Source: Firmicutes bacterium HGW-Firmicutes-12
GTDB taxonomy: Bacteria; Bacillota; Peptococcia; DRI-13; PHAD01
Assembly: GCA_002841595.1 (NCBI GenBank)
Contig: PHAD01000012.1
Span: forward strand, 1 to 38,355
Length of the DNA stretch: 38,355 bases
Direction of reading: 5' to 3'
Position 1 is the first letter of the stretch, and every line of letters starts with the position of its first letter. Both the position numbers and the translations under genes were made by a program. The notes under the pieces were generated by a model. The model had not been told where the DNA came from and searched no databases. It was given only the letters and a program-made list of their open reading frames with translations. Below, piece by piece: positions 32,101 through 38,355 of the stretch.

Positions 32101-32574
32101 ATAAACTAAATATTCCTTATTTAGTTTATTTTTTTGGTGGTCTCTATCAACTATATAAGCAGTCCAAAGCAAGATATATCCTGATCGTTTAGCAAGAACA
32201 ACAAGATAATCCTTTTCAACACACCAAATAAGAATACGTTTATCCCCTTTTCTTTCGTTTTCCCATATTCTTATGTAATCACAACCACAGTTTTCTATCG
32301 ATGGCTTAGGCCATCTTATTCTTTCACATCGACGCAAGTCAGGAGTTCTCTGATCCTCGTTACTTCCTTCAGAAATTATATGCCAAAAAGTACATTCTTT
32401 ATCTTTTAGTAGTGGATGACGTTTCATCCCGATTTTTTGTCCGTTAAAACATACTTTGTTAATTATAAAATCATTTTTAAATATTTCGTATATTATAGTT
32501 AAATATTTATCCCAATTCCCGCCATATTTCTCAAATGGCTCTAGCTCAGGAAGCCATTCATAGCTTGTCTCCAT
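32077..32574 (-). CDS. Uncharacterised partner of the DUF3800 protein, 165 residues
   Basis: No named domain assigned. Distinctive conserved-looking stretches: 'VCFNGQKIGMKRHPLLKDKECTFWHIISEG', 'PDLRRCERIRWPKPSIEN', 'IRIWENERKGDKRILIWCVEKDYLVVLAKRSGYILLWTAYIVDRDHQKNKLNKEY'. From memory, small proteins with the 'LRRCERIRWP' and 'DYLVVLAKR' pattern occur in many bacterial accessory regions. The His/Asp/Arg-rich motifs could form a nuclease site, but this is a guess. Its ATG comes 4 bp after the DUF3800 stop, with GGGGGAATAG as ribosome site, so the pair is one transcriptional and translational unit. Confidence 0.6.
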   Translation of the reverse strand: METSYEWLPELEPFEKYGGNWDKYLTIIYEIFKNDFIINKVCFNGQKIGMKRHPLLKDKECTFWHIISEGSNEDQRTPDLRRCERIRWPKPSIENCGCDYIRIWENERKGDKRILIWCVEKDYLVVLAKRSGYILLWTAYIVDRDHQKNKLNKEYLVYKKANAAL

Positions 32575-32578
32575 AACT

Positions 32579-33283
32579 CTATTCCCCCTGTGCGCTCCAC
32601 CTAAACAAGTTAAATTTATTTTCTCTAAGTAAAGTAGATTTAGTTAATGAGTATCCTGTTCTAATCTTTATGCGCTTAATTATCTCAAGCTTTGCTGGGC
32701 TACTATAAAGACCTCTATTCACATAAGAAACAGCACCAATTAGTAAATCAGTTAATTGAAGAATATGTGACTCTTCCGACCTAATTAACTGTACTTTTTC
32801 TACAATACTTTGGGAGAAATCATACATGTTATTGCTTATTACTTTATGTAAAAAATGTATCCGATTTCCACCTCTGGTATCCTTAATATCCAGATATATA
32901 TGATACTTATCTTTTGGGTTAAAGATAGCTTTAAGTAAATCAAAATACATTTTATAATACCACTCATCATGGGTTTGTCCAAATAACTCATGATTTAGCT
33001 TAGATTTGTCCGGTACTATAAGCCCACGAAAATGAAGGTTCTCATTATCAAAGAAATAATCTATCACATCCAGATATAACTGTATCTGGCTAGGAGATAC
33101 TTTTGTCCATTTGATTTCAAATGAATTTTGAAAACCATTTCTTTGCTTAATCTGCTTTGTTCTTTCATGTATTTCTGAAACTTGTTCCTTAGGACACCAA
33201 ACTGCCCCTAAAACCATTGCTATCTGATTATCATTCTCTAGATGACAACTCTCATCGCAATATACATTGTATAATGTTACCAT
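32579..33283 (-). CDS. DUF3800 protein (RNase-H-like fold)
   Basis: 234 residues from ATG 33283 (GGAG eight bases upstream). DUF3800 pattern: acidic start motif 'VYCDESCH' (Asp10, Glu11), 'SFEIKWTKV', 'YYKMYFDLLKAIF', 'YHIYLDIKDTRGG' and 'ILQLTDLLIGAVSYV'. The Asp/Glu residues fit a metal-dependent RNase-H-like fold; activity is unproven. DUF3800 proteins are frequent in defence-type and mobile regions. First gene of a two-gene unit between the integrase and attR, a normal cargo position. Confidence 0.8.
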   Translation of the reverse strand: MVTLYNVYCDESCHLENDNQIAMVLGAVWCPKEQVSEIHERTKQIKQRNGFQNSFEIKWTKVSPSQIQLYLDVIDYFFDNENLHFRGLIVPDKSKLNHELFGQTHDEWYYKMYFDLLKAIFNPKDKYHIYLDIKDTRGGNRIHFLHKVISNNMYDFSQSIVEKVQLIRSEESHILQLTDLLIGAVSYVNRGLYSSPAKLEIIKRIKIRTGYSLTKSTLLRENKFNLFRWSAQGE

Positions 33284-33446
33284 AATTTGCACTCCATACG
33301 TTAGATTTACTATTTATTATTCAACAAATCGACAATTTAACCTCCCACCGTAATTAATTGTTTTCTTATTAGCTATTATTTGAAACTACATAATAAATGT
33401 ATAAGTTAAAAACTACCCATTTCTCTAAGACCGTACTTATATAAAA

Positions 33447-33467
33447 TTGGGTACTATTTGGGTACTA
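33447..33467. repeat. Right copy of the terminal direct repeat (candidate integrase arm site)
   Basis: Identical over 21 bp to 19871-19891: two TTGGGTACTA units separated by one T. Same orientation as the left copy. Confidence 0.65.
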
Positions 33468-33582
33468 TAAACAAAAGAAATGACAAATATTTACCTCAAA
33501 TCGCAACATGCATAAATGGACAAACTTATCATTACCAAGGACTAGTCCATTTTGCAAAAAGCTACAAAAAACCTAGAGCCCA

Positions 33583-33637
33583 ATTCGTAATCAGCAGGTC
33601 GGGGGTTCAAATCCCCCCATCAGCTCCATAGGATAGA
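33583..33637 (+). repeat. attR: partial tRNA-Thr copy
   Basis: Repeats the tRNA from the anticodon arm to CCA plus 9 bp, with G33601 where the intact tRNA has A19773. There is no 5' half, so it is not a functional tRNA. Confidence 0.93.
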
Positions 33638-33644
33638 AATGATT

Positions 33645-33675
33645 AAAAGCCTTGATATCAAGGCTTTTATTTTTT
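33645..33675 (+). terminator. Original chromosomal terminator of tRNA-Thr, now displaced
   Basis: AAAAGCCTTGA / TATCAAGGCTTTT perfect stem (33645-33668) followed by ATTTTTT. It lies seven bases past attR, where the tRNA's native terminator would have been before integration. Confidence 0.8.
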
Positions 33676-33765
33676 GCTAAAAAAGCAGTTGATTTTATTT
33701 TTGTTAGTTTAGACAGGTCTGATTGTGCCTTATTTCTTTACAATTGTCTCTATGCTAAATTTGAA

Positions 33766-33790
33766 ATAAAAAAAGAGGCCTAAAGCCTCC
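33766..33790 (-). terminator. Terminator of the DUF2283 operon
   Basis: Minus strand: GAGGC (33789-33785), 5-base loop, GCCTC (33779-33775), then TTTTTTTA. Next to the stop at 33791. Confidence 0.85.
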
Positions 33791-34033
33791 TCAAACATTC
33801 AACATTTTAAAATTGTAACGAGGTAATATATAACTTAGTTCCTTTATGTCTCTTTTTTTATAATCCATTATTACTATTCCTGTTATCCTCTCATCATCAA
33901 CTGCACGTTTAATTACTATTCCAGGGTAATCTTCATCATCAAAAGCGGGAGCAAAAGAGGATAGGAATATATGAAGTACATCATGATCTGCATCATACTT
34001 CACTTGTTTATTATTTATGTTTTTTTGAGTCAT
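33791..34033 (-). CDS. DUF2283 protein, possible antitoxin
   Basis: 80 residues from ATG 34033 with GGGGG about ten bases upstream. 'VKYDADHDVLHIFLSSFAPAFDDEDYPGIVIKRAVDDERITGIVIMDYKKRD' is the DUF2283 pattern (YD...D.L.I...P..........I....D....I.GI.I.D). DUF2283 proteins often pair with small toxins such as DUF4258. The gene overlaps the upstream nuclease-like gene by 23 bp and closes a three-gene operon. Confidence 0.75.
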   Translation of the reverse strand: MTQKNINNKQVKYDADHDVLHIFLSSFAPAFDDEDYPGIVIKRAVDDERITGIVIMDYKKRDIKELSYILPRYNFKMLNV

Positions 34034-34382
34034 AAATAATTTTCCCCCTTTCCTGTTTAAGACTCCTTTTAATTGTCCACGTAACAACTTCTTGTGGATC
34101 TCTGTCTGTTTCAATACAAACTACTAAAGCCTGCATATGATCCATTTCTTCTAAAGATATTATATCCATATACAACAGTCTCTTATTTTCTTCATAGTTT
34201 CTATCATAATATATGTACCAAGGAGATGATATTGTGTCTCTAACAATATTAACAACTTTTTCAAGATATACTCTCTCTTTTTCTCCATGATCATCTATTA
34301 GATGTTTATGAAATGTACTTTCTTTTAGAACAACGACATTATCTGTTATTGGACTTGTTGTTGTCCAAGTAAACTTATTCAT
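34011..34382 (-). CDS. Small nuclease-like protein (PBECR/RelE-like, tentative toxin)
   Basis: 123 residues. The order of elements recalls PBECR-type (Barnase-EndoU-ColicinE5-RelE-like) phage nucleases: 'STFHKHLIDDHGEKERVYLEKVVNIVRDTISSPWYIYYDRNYEENKRLLYMDII', then 'ALVVCIETDRDPQEVVTWTIKRSLK'. That is a His-containing helix, a 'P-x-x-I-Y-Y-D' strand and a terminal 'VVTWTIKR' strand. This assignment is from pattern memory. It is flanked by DUF3467-like and DUF2283 genes, so a toxin role with one or both neighbours as antitoxin is plausible. The ribosome site is weak (TAGGG). Confidence 0.5.
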   Translation of the reverse strand: MNKFTWTTTSPITDNVVVLKESTFHKHLIDDHGEKERVYLEKVVNIVRDTISSPWYIYYDRNYEENKRLLYMDIISLEEMDHMQALVVCIETDRDPQEVVTWTIKRSLKQERGKIIYDSKKHK

Positions 34383-34411
34383 ATATTATACCCTACCTAA
34401 TTAAATATTAC

Positions 34412-34711
34412 TCATTTTTTAATATTCAGACAATTAGTAAAGTTCTCATGAGCACGTTCTTTGTTATCTTCTAAAACTTTATTCATAATATCTACGACTT
34501 TACAAAAGTGGGTCCATGTTAATGCTATTCTTGAAAATAGTTTAGCTTGTATAATTTCCTCAGTCTCACCTGGTGATTTTTGTAAATAATTAATAATTAC
34601 ATTGTCAGCATTTGCTTCTATTTGTACCATATCTGAGAAAAGAGTTTGTATTGTAACTTCATCTGCAGTTATTTGAACTTGTTTTTGTTTTTTCTCTTCT
34701 ATTTCTACCAT
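34412..34711 (-). CDS. DUF3467-like small protein
   Basis: 99 residues, with AGAAGGGGG seven bases before the ATG. 'LFSDMVQIEANADNVIINYLQKSPGETEEIIQAKLFSRIALTWTHFCKVVDIMNKVLEDNKE' fits the DUF3467 layout (Y/F-S-N-x-V-x-V, a beta region, then R-I-x-x-S/T-x-x-H-x-K-x-L-x-x-x-L). Function unknown. It is the first gene of the operon that ends with DUF2283. Confidence 0.6.
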   Translation of the reverse strand: MVEIEEKKQKQVQITADEVTIQTLFSDMVQIEANADNVIINYLQKSPGETEEIIQAKLFSRIALTWTHFCKVVDIMNKVLEDNKERAHENFTNCLNIKK

Positions 34712-35032
34712 ATTAATACCCCCTTCTTATGGTGAATTTCTATAAATTATCTAATTATCCTTTGTTGAAAATACTATACTTTTGTCGTAAAATGTCTTTT
34801 TTTCGCAATTCCAATAATTAGCATTATATTAACTGTTTTTTTCTGGTTCAAAAATTTCAGGACATTTATCATAGGAATAGATATTGGTGGATTTGTTTAT
34901 TTTACCATTTGCAAAAATGTCTTACTACCAACATCCTAGATTCAAGTCATAAAGGGTCCAACTTAACCTCATCAAAACATTAAGAATAATAGTAAGTTAA
35001 AGAAACGACAGGTTAAATTAAAACGCATGAGT
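34712..35032. other. Intergenic region without a recognisable feature
   Basis: 321 bp, AT-rich. It should contain the promoter of the three-gene operon and the end of the subtilase transcript, but I see no consensus promoter or clear terminator hairpin. Confidence 0.5.
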
Positions 35033-38000
35033 TTATTTTACAACCGTTACCATCTTATTGGATGGGAACCATGTTACTTTTGCTCCAAGATATTCAGAGA
35101 CATATCTTAAAGGAACCATGGTCCTGCCGTTGATAATTATGGGAGGCATATCTTGACCCGGCAGCTTCACGTCAACAGTCATTTTGAGTCCTCTATTCCC
35201 CAGCGTGTAGGTTACTGTCCGTGTTTTTTCGTCCCAATCCAGCTGAGCTCCCAGAGCCTCACCAATGAAACGCAAAGGTACCATTGTACGGTTACCGATT
35301 ATTCTGGGCGGAACATCTATCTTCTTATAATTTTGGTTTATCCTTACCACATCAGCACCTACAAAAAAGCTCATAGTTTTGATTTTTGGCGTCCACATAA
35401 TGGAATACAGACTAAACCTCTCCGTATAAAAGGTAAAGGTCTTATTAGCCGGATTATAGAACCCTCCTAATCTTACAAATACCGTATTCCCCTGAGCGTC
35501 TTTTTCCAGTCTAACGCCGCATAGTTCATTAATCATGCCTTCAGTAAGATTAAGACCAGAAAGATCGAGTGTAACGCCTACCGGTTCAGTAAAATTCTCA
35601 ATCTTTTGCGTATCGATAGTACCATTTTCCGTTGTATCTATTTGGGCCGATAGATCAAATATCTGTCCTCCAATGACAAATATGCCTGTGCTTTGGCCCC
35701 ATTCGGAGCTTTCTAAAATTCGATCTCTTCCTTCTTCTGTCAAAGGATTAACTCCAATTCTTACAGTTGAGTTTTCACCTGATACACTCAAATTCGAGGT
35801 AGCTATATTTACCTGAACACCCTCATTGGCTACAATAATGGGCTTATTTAAGCTCATCAACTGACTAACGACTGATCCAGATATATTTGCTGAGTTGTCA
35901 CTGCTGCCTGTAACATCTACCTTTGCTGAGCCTGTTGTCTGCAGGGATTCGTTTATCTTTTTGTCATCAGCTGTAACAGGATTGCCAATTCCCGGATATA
36001 CCTTCTCAAGTTTTGATGGTTGTGTTTGTACGGGGGGTTGTGCCGGTGGTGCTCCACCACCACCACTGCTTCCTCCTCCACCGGTATCAGCTTGAGCCCG
36101 GGTAACAGTTATAGTGTACTCCTTGGTGGTTATACCATCTTGAGCGGTTACTATAATACTAATTACATTATTACCAACATCTAGAGACACAGTATTATCA
36201 GTAACCCCTTCAGAAGCCCCATTCTTCTTGATAACATACGAGGCATTGGCATCTGCTTTGGTAGGAGTAACCGTTAAACTGCTGACACTATTGGCTACCG
36301 ATACAGCATAGGCTAAGGTCCCTGATTGAAAAATCGGAGAGAGGCTACCTGAGCTGATAGTTAAACTACTAAGATCCGCATTGCTAGAAGGTGTATTGAT
36401 ATAAGAGAACTCACCAATAAGCTCATTTGCCCCAGTCTTAACAGCGATATTTATCCCATCATTCAGATCGACTTGAGCTGGAATTATCATAGGAAAAGTC
36501 ATTTTACCATATACATCGGTAATTGCAGTTTTTAGAACAGTCCTATCTGAATTAACAGCTGCATCATCATGCACAGTATATACCTCTGTGGTATCAAGGA
36601 TGTTGTTAATAACTGTGACGACAATATTTAATGTTTTTTCTGTTAGGAAAATAAGGTTGTTTCCAACATCTTTTACGGTAACAGTAATGTTCCTAGTAGC
36701 ACCTTTTGTTAAGGGTGCATTTATTTCTGCTGAGGAATTTGCAGCCGAGACTTCCCCTCCAGAACGATATATTACAACCTGATAGGTCTTTGTGGCAACA
36801 CCATCTTCAGCTGTCACCATAATGTCAATTGTGTTTTCACCTACAGCCAGATTGACTGTCACCAGATCACCGCTCGCTACTGGTACCGCATCGATTGTCA
36901 ATGTCGCTCCGGCATGACTTGTTGCCGAGGTAATATCTATGCTGCTTATATTGTTATTCGCATATACTTCATAATTCAAACAGTCCTGAGAAAACCCAGG
37001 TTCTAGAGTACCTTCGCTCAAGGTTATACCGTTCAAGTAGGCATTGTTACTGGGAGGTGCGGTAAAGGTGATGTTTTTCTGTGTAATCAAGCCCGCTTCT
37101 ATGGCTGATGCAGTTACATTAAGATAATCATCTATCTTATCAGTCAAACCGAAAGCTATTCTAAATGTGCCCACAGTTGCCGATGATACTTGAAATGTGG
37201 CATGCCCTCCTATATCAGTTTGCATCAATCTATGGTCAGCATTAACAATCCAAGTAGATGAGGCGTTGGTAAAATTAAAAATCCCTTCATGGGCAACATA
37301 TAGCCAATTATAGCCAGCAGCATTATTGGCTGTATCATTTAAGTCCACTGTTACTGTCATGCTATCATCATTTATTCTAGCACTGTATTTATCAAAATCT
37401 ACTATTGATGTATTTTTATTAGCTAGAGGGGAAATTGTTATACTATTTGCACTTACGGCAGACATATTATTAGCACCATCTACTGCATATGCCTTGTAGA
37501 TACCGGGTATCAAACCTGAAGTTGATACATTTACAGGTGTACCTGGGTGCTGCATATAACTATAATTTCCAAAATTGTTTTGCTCTACGGCAAATTCCAA
37601 ATCAACCACAGTAGCCTGCGGCTGATTCTGTTCAACTATATACACACGACCTAATTCACTACTCGTAACTGCAACGCTATCGGCCAACCCATTTGTCATG
37701 GTTATTGCATTTACCGATACGGTTGGCGGTGTTATATCGTTACCGTTAAAAGCATGTAAAGCGTCGGCTCTTCCATATCCATAAACATAATCAAACCCCG
37801 CACTGCCTAAATCCACTGCAGAACCGGTCAGCATGCTCTTTATTTCCGAAGCGCTCTTAGCGGGACAGAGCCCCTTCAAAAGCCCTGCAATGGCAGCAAT
37901 ATGTGGAGCTGCCGCACTGGTACCGTAAAATGGATTAGGAAATCCTCCTGCGCCTGATACTGTCACTGCATCGATTCCGCAGATGTCAGGCTTTGCTCGT

Positions 38001-38355
38001 TGGCCACTTAGGAGTGTTACCGGTCCCCAAGAGGAATAGTTTGCTATTTCGTCCTGATTGATATCAGTAGAATTAATTGCCCCTACAGCTATTACACCTT
38101 CAACAGCCGGATGTCCAAAGATCGAATCTGCAGATGTTGTATTAATACTAGAAACAGAAGCTCCATTTTCCGGGTCTAGGTAAATTTCCAGTGTTTTATC
38201 CACACCTATATTCTTATAAACAGAAATCGCTACCACAATCTCTTCACCGGTTTCATTAGTCCAACGAAAACTATCTATGGGGTCATCATCACCATCTTGT
38301 ACAGTAATTGTCTCCCCAATATAGGAATAATTATTAGTAACATCAAATAACCTGA
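35033..38355 (-). CDS. Large surface subtilase with cadherin-like and copper-amine-oxidase-like domains, 5' end outside the window
   Basis: The frame is open through the right edge, so the start shown by a GTG at 38236 is not the true start; about 1,107 residues are visible. It begins inside an S8 peptidase domain: 'NYSSWGPVT' and the catalytic Ser motif 'GTSAAAPHIAAIAGLLKG' at about 146-163. The Asp and His motifs must lie upstream. After beta-rich regions there are two cadherin-like beta-sandwich repeats ('NAYLNGITLSEGTLEPGF', 'NADLSSLTISSGSLSPIF'). A Gly/Pro hinge ('GGGGSSGGGGAPPAQPP') follows, and finally two copper-amine-oxidase-N-like units ('GNRTMVPLRFIGEALGAQLDW', 'NGRTMVPLRYVSEYLGAKVTW'), common in Clostridial surface proteins. 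Secreted or wall-associated protease. Confidence 0.9.
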   Translation of the reverse strand, partial: RLFDVTNNYSYIGETITVQDGDDDPIDSFRWTNETGEEIVVAISVYKNIGVDKTLEIYLDPENGASVSSINTTSADSIFGHPAVEGVIAVGAINSTDINQDEIANYSSWGPVTLLSGQRAKPDICGIDAVTVSGAGGFPNPFYGTSAAAPHIAAIAGLLKGLCPAKSASEIKSMLTGSAVDLGSAGFDYVYGYGRADALHAFNGNDITPPTVSVNAITMTNGLADSVAVTSSELGRVYIVEQNQPQATVVDLEFAVEQNNFGNYSYMQHPGTPVNVSTSGLIPGIYKAYAVDGANNMSAVSANSITISPLANKNTSIVDFDKYSARINDDSMTVTVDLNDTANNAAGYNWLYVAHEGIFNFTNASSTWIVNADHRLMQTDIGGHATFQVSSATVGTFRIAFGLTDKIDDYLNVTASAIEAGLITQKNITFTAPPSNNAYLNGITLSEGTLEPGFSQDCLNYEVYANNNISSIDITSATSHAGATLTIDAVPVASGDLVTVNLAVGENTIDIMVTAEDGVATKTYQVVIYRSGGEVSAANSSAEINAPLTKGATRNITVTVKDVGNNLIFLTEKTLNIVVTVINNILDTTEVYTVHDDAAVNSDRTVLKTAITDVYGKMTFPMIIPAQVDLNDGINIAVKTGANELIGEFSYINTPSSNADLSSLTISSGSLSPIFQSGTLAYAVSVANSVSSLTVTPTKADANASYVIKKNGASEGVTDNTVSLDVGNNVISIIVTAQDGITTKEYTITVTRAQADTGGGGSSGGGGAPPAQPPVQTQPSKLEKVYPGIGNPVTADDKKINESLQTTGSAKVDVTGSSDNSANISGSVVSQLMSLNKPIIVANEGVQVNIATSNLSVSGENSTVRIGVNPLTEEGRDRILESSEWGQSTGIFVIGGQIFDLSAQIDTTENGTIDTQKIENFTEPVGVTLDLSGLNLTEGMINELCGVRLEKDAQGNTVFVRLGGFYNPANKTFTFYTERFSLYSIMWTPKIKTMSFFVGADVVRINQNYKKIDVPPRIIGNRTMVPLRFIGEALGAQLDWDEKTRTVTYTLGNRGLKMTVDVKLPGQDMPPIIINGRTMVPLRYVSEYLGAKVTWFPSNKMVTVVK

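Larger units (their letters stand above)
19755..33637. mobile_element. 13.8 kb tRNA-Thr-integrated element, phage-satellite-like
   Basis: It is bounded by a 55-bp direct repeat (19755-19809 and 33583-33637, one mismatch) made of the tRNA anticodon loop through CCA plus 9 bp; the repeat offset is 13,828 bp. Inside are a tyrosine integrase, a C-repressor-like gene, a divergent Cro-like gene, an O-type replication protein, a DnaC-like loader, a sigma-70-family factor, excisionase-like proteins, a virion-protein-like gene, a Gp27/TerS-like protein, and likely defence cargo at both ends. No relaxase, type IV secretion, large terminase, portal, capsid or tail gene was seen. This best fits a phage-inducible-island-like satellite or a strongly reduced prophage. 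Confidence 0.85.

Noticed and set aside
33583-33637. Second tRNA-Thr gene
   Set aside because: Only the 3' half is present; there is no acceptor 5' strand, D arm or promoter. It is the att duplication.
19755-33637. Integrative conjugative or mobilisable element
   Set aside because: No relaxase, coupling protein, VirB4-like ATPase or recognisable oriT was found; the replication genes are phage-type.
1-38355. CRISPR array
   Set aside because: No set of regularly spaced identical repeats was found, and no cas gene is present.
13001-38355. Relationship between the two subtilases (13001-14149 and 35033-38355)
   Set aside because: They share only the S8 motifs; size, extra domains and predicted location differ, so they are not a recent duplication.

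Overview
The window looks like the chromosome of a low-GC Firmicute, most likely an anaerobic, probably spore-forming member of the Clostridia. This is inferred from strong GGAGG-type ribosome sites, consensus TTGACA/TATAAT promoters, a GerMN lipoprotein, YitT, DUF2062, a copper-amine-oxidase-like stalk domain, and a persulfide operon (ArsR, CoA-disulfide reductase-rhodanese, TusA, DsrE). No rRNA or species marker is present, so the genus is not assigned.

Layout. (1) Positions 1-19725 are ordinary chromosome: a truncated SH3-domain secreted protein, a 5'-truncated permease remnant, a GerMN lipoprotein, a Na+/H+ antiporter, lgt, a double-ACT protein, YitT, a secreted FAD oxidoreductase, cobT, endonuclease IV, a HAD hydrolase, plsC, small hypotheticals, DUF2062, an intracellular-type subtilisin, a CapA-type lipoprotein, an aromatic acid exporter-like protein, and the sulfur operon. 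(2) Positions 19726-19800 hold tRNA-Thr(CGU) with its own consensus promoter. (3) Positions 19755-33637 are a 13.8 kb integrated element bounded by 55-bp direct repeats (54/55 identical) made of the 3' half of that tRNA plus 9 bp. (4) Positions 33638-38355 are chromosome again, or a second accessory patch: a three-gene DUF3467 / nuclease-like / DUF2283 operon and a large surface subtilase that runs off the right edge.

How the element is organised. A rightward repressor-integrase operon (29775-31870) and a leftward early operon (Cro-like XRE, HTH protein, phage O-type replication protein, DnaC-like loader, sigma-70-family factor) diverge from a compact switch with two good promoters and up to four copies of a 17-bp operator-like motif. 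Left of the sigma gene come a 410-residue protein resembling internal virion proteins, a long-helix protein with a Gp27/TerS-like HTH, and a small hypothetical. A second block carries YjcQ, a small membrane protein and two excisionase-like proteins. Both ends carry probable cargo: an HsdR-N-type nuclease with a HEPN-like protein on the left, and a DUF3800 protein with a co-transcribed partner on the right. I see no relaxase, capsid, portal, large terminase or tail gene. The element therefore reads as a phage-satellite-like island (PICI-like in plan), or a prophage reduced to that state, with its own sigma factor. Other points of note are an XRE-type HTH inserted in the integrase, candidate integrase arm sites at both ends, a replacement terminator supplied to the host tRNA, and a shared 34-nt upstream element containing tandem Spo0A-box-like repeats.
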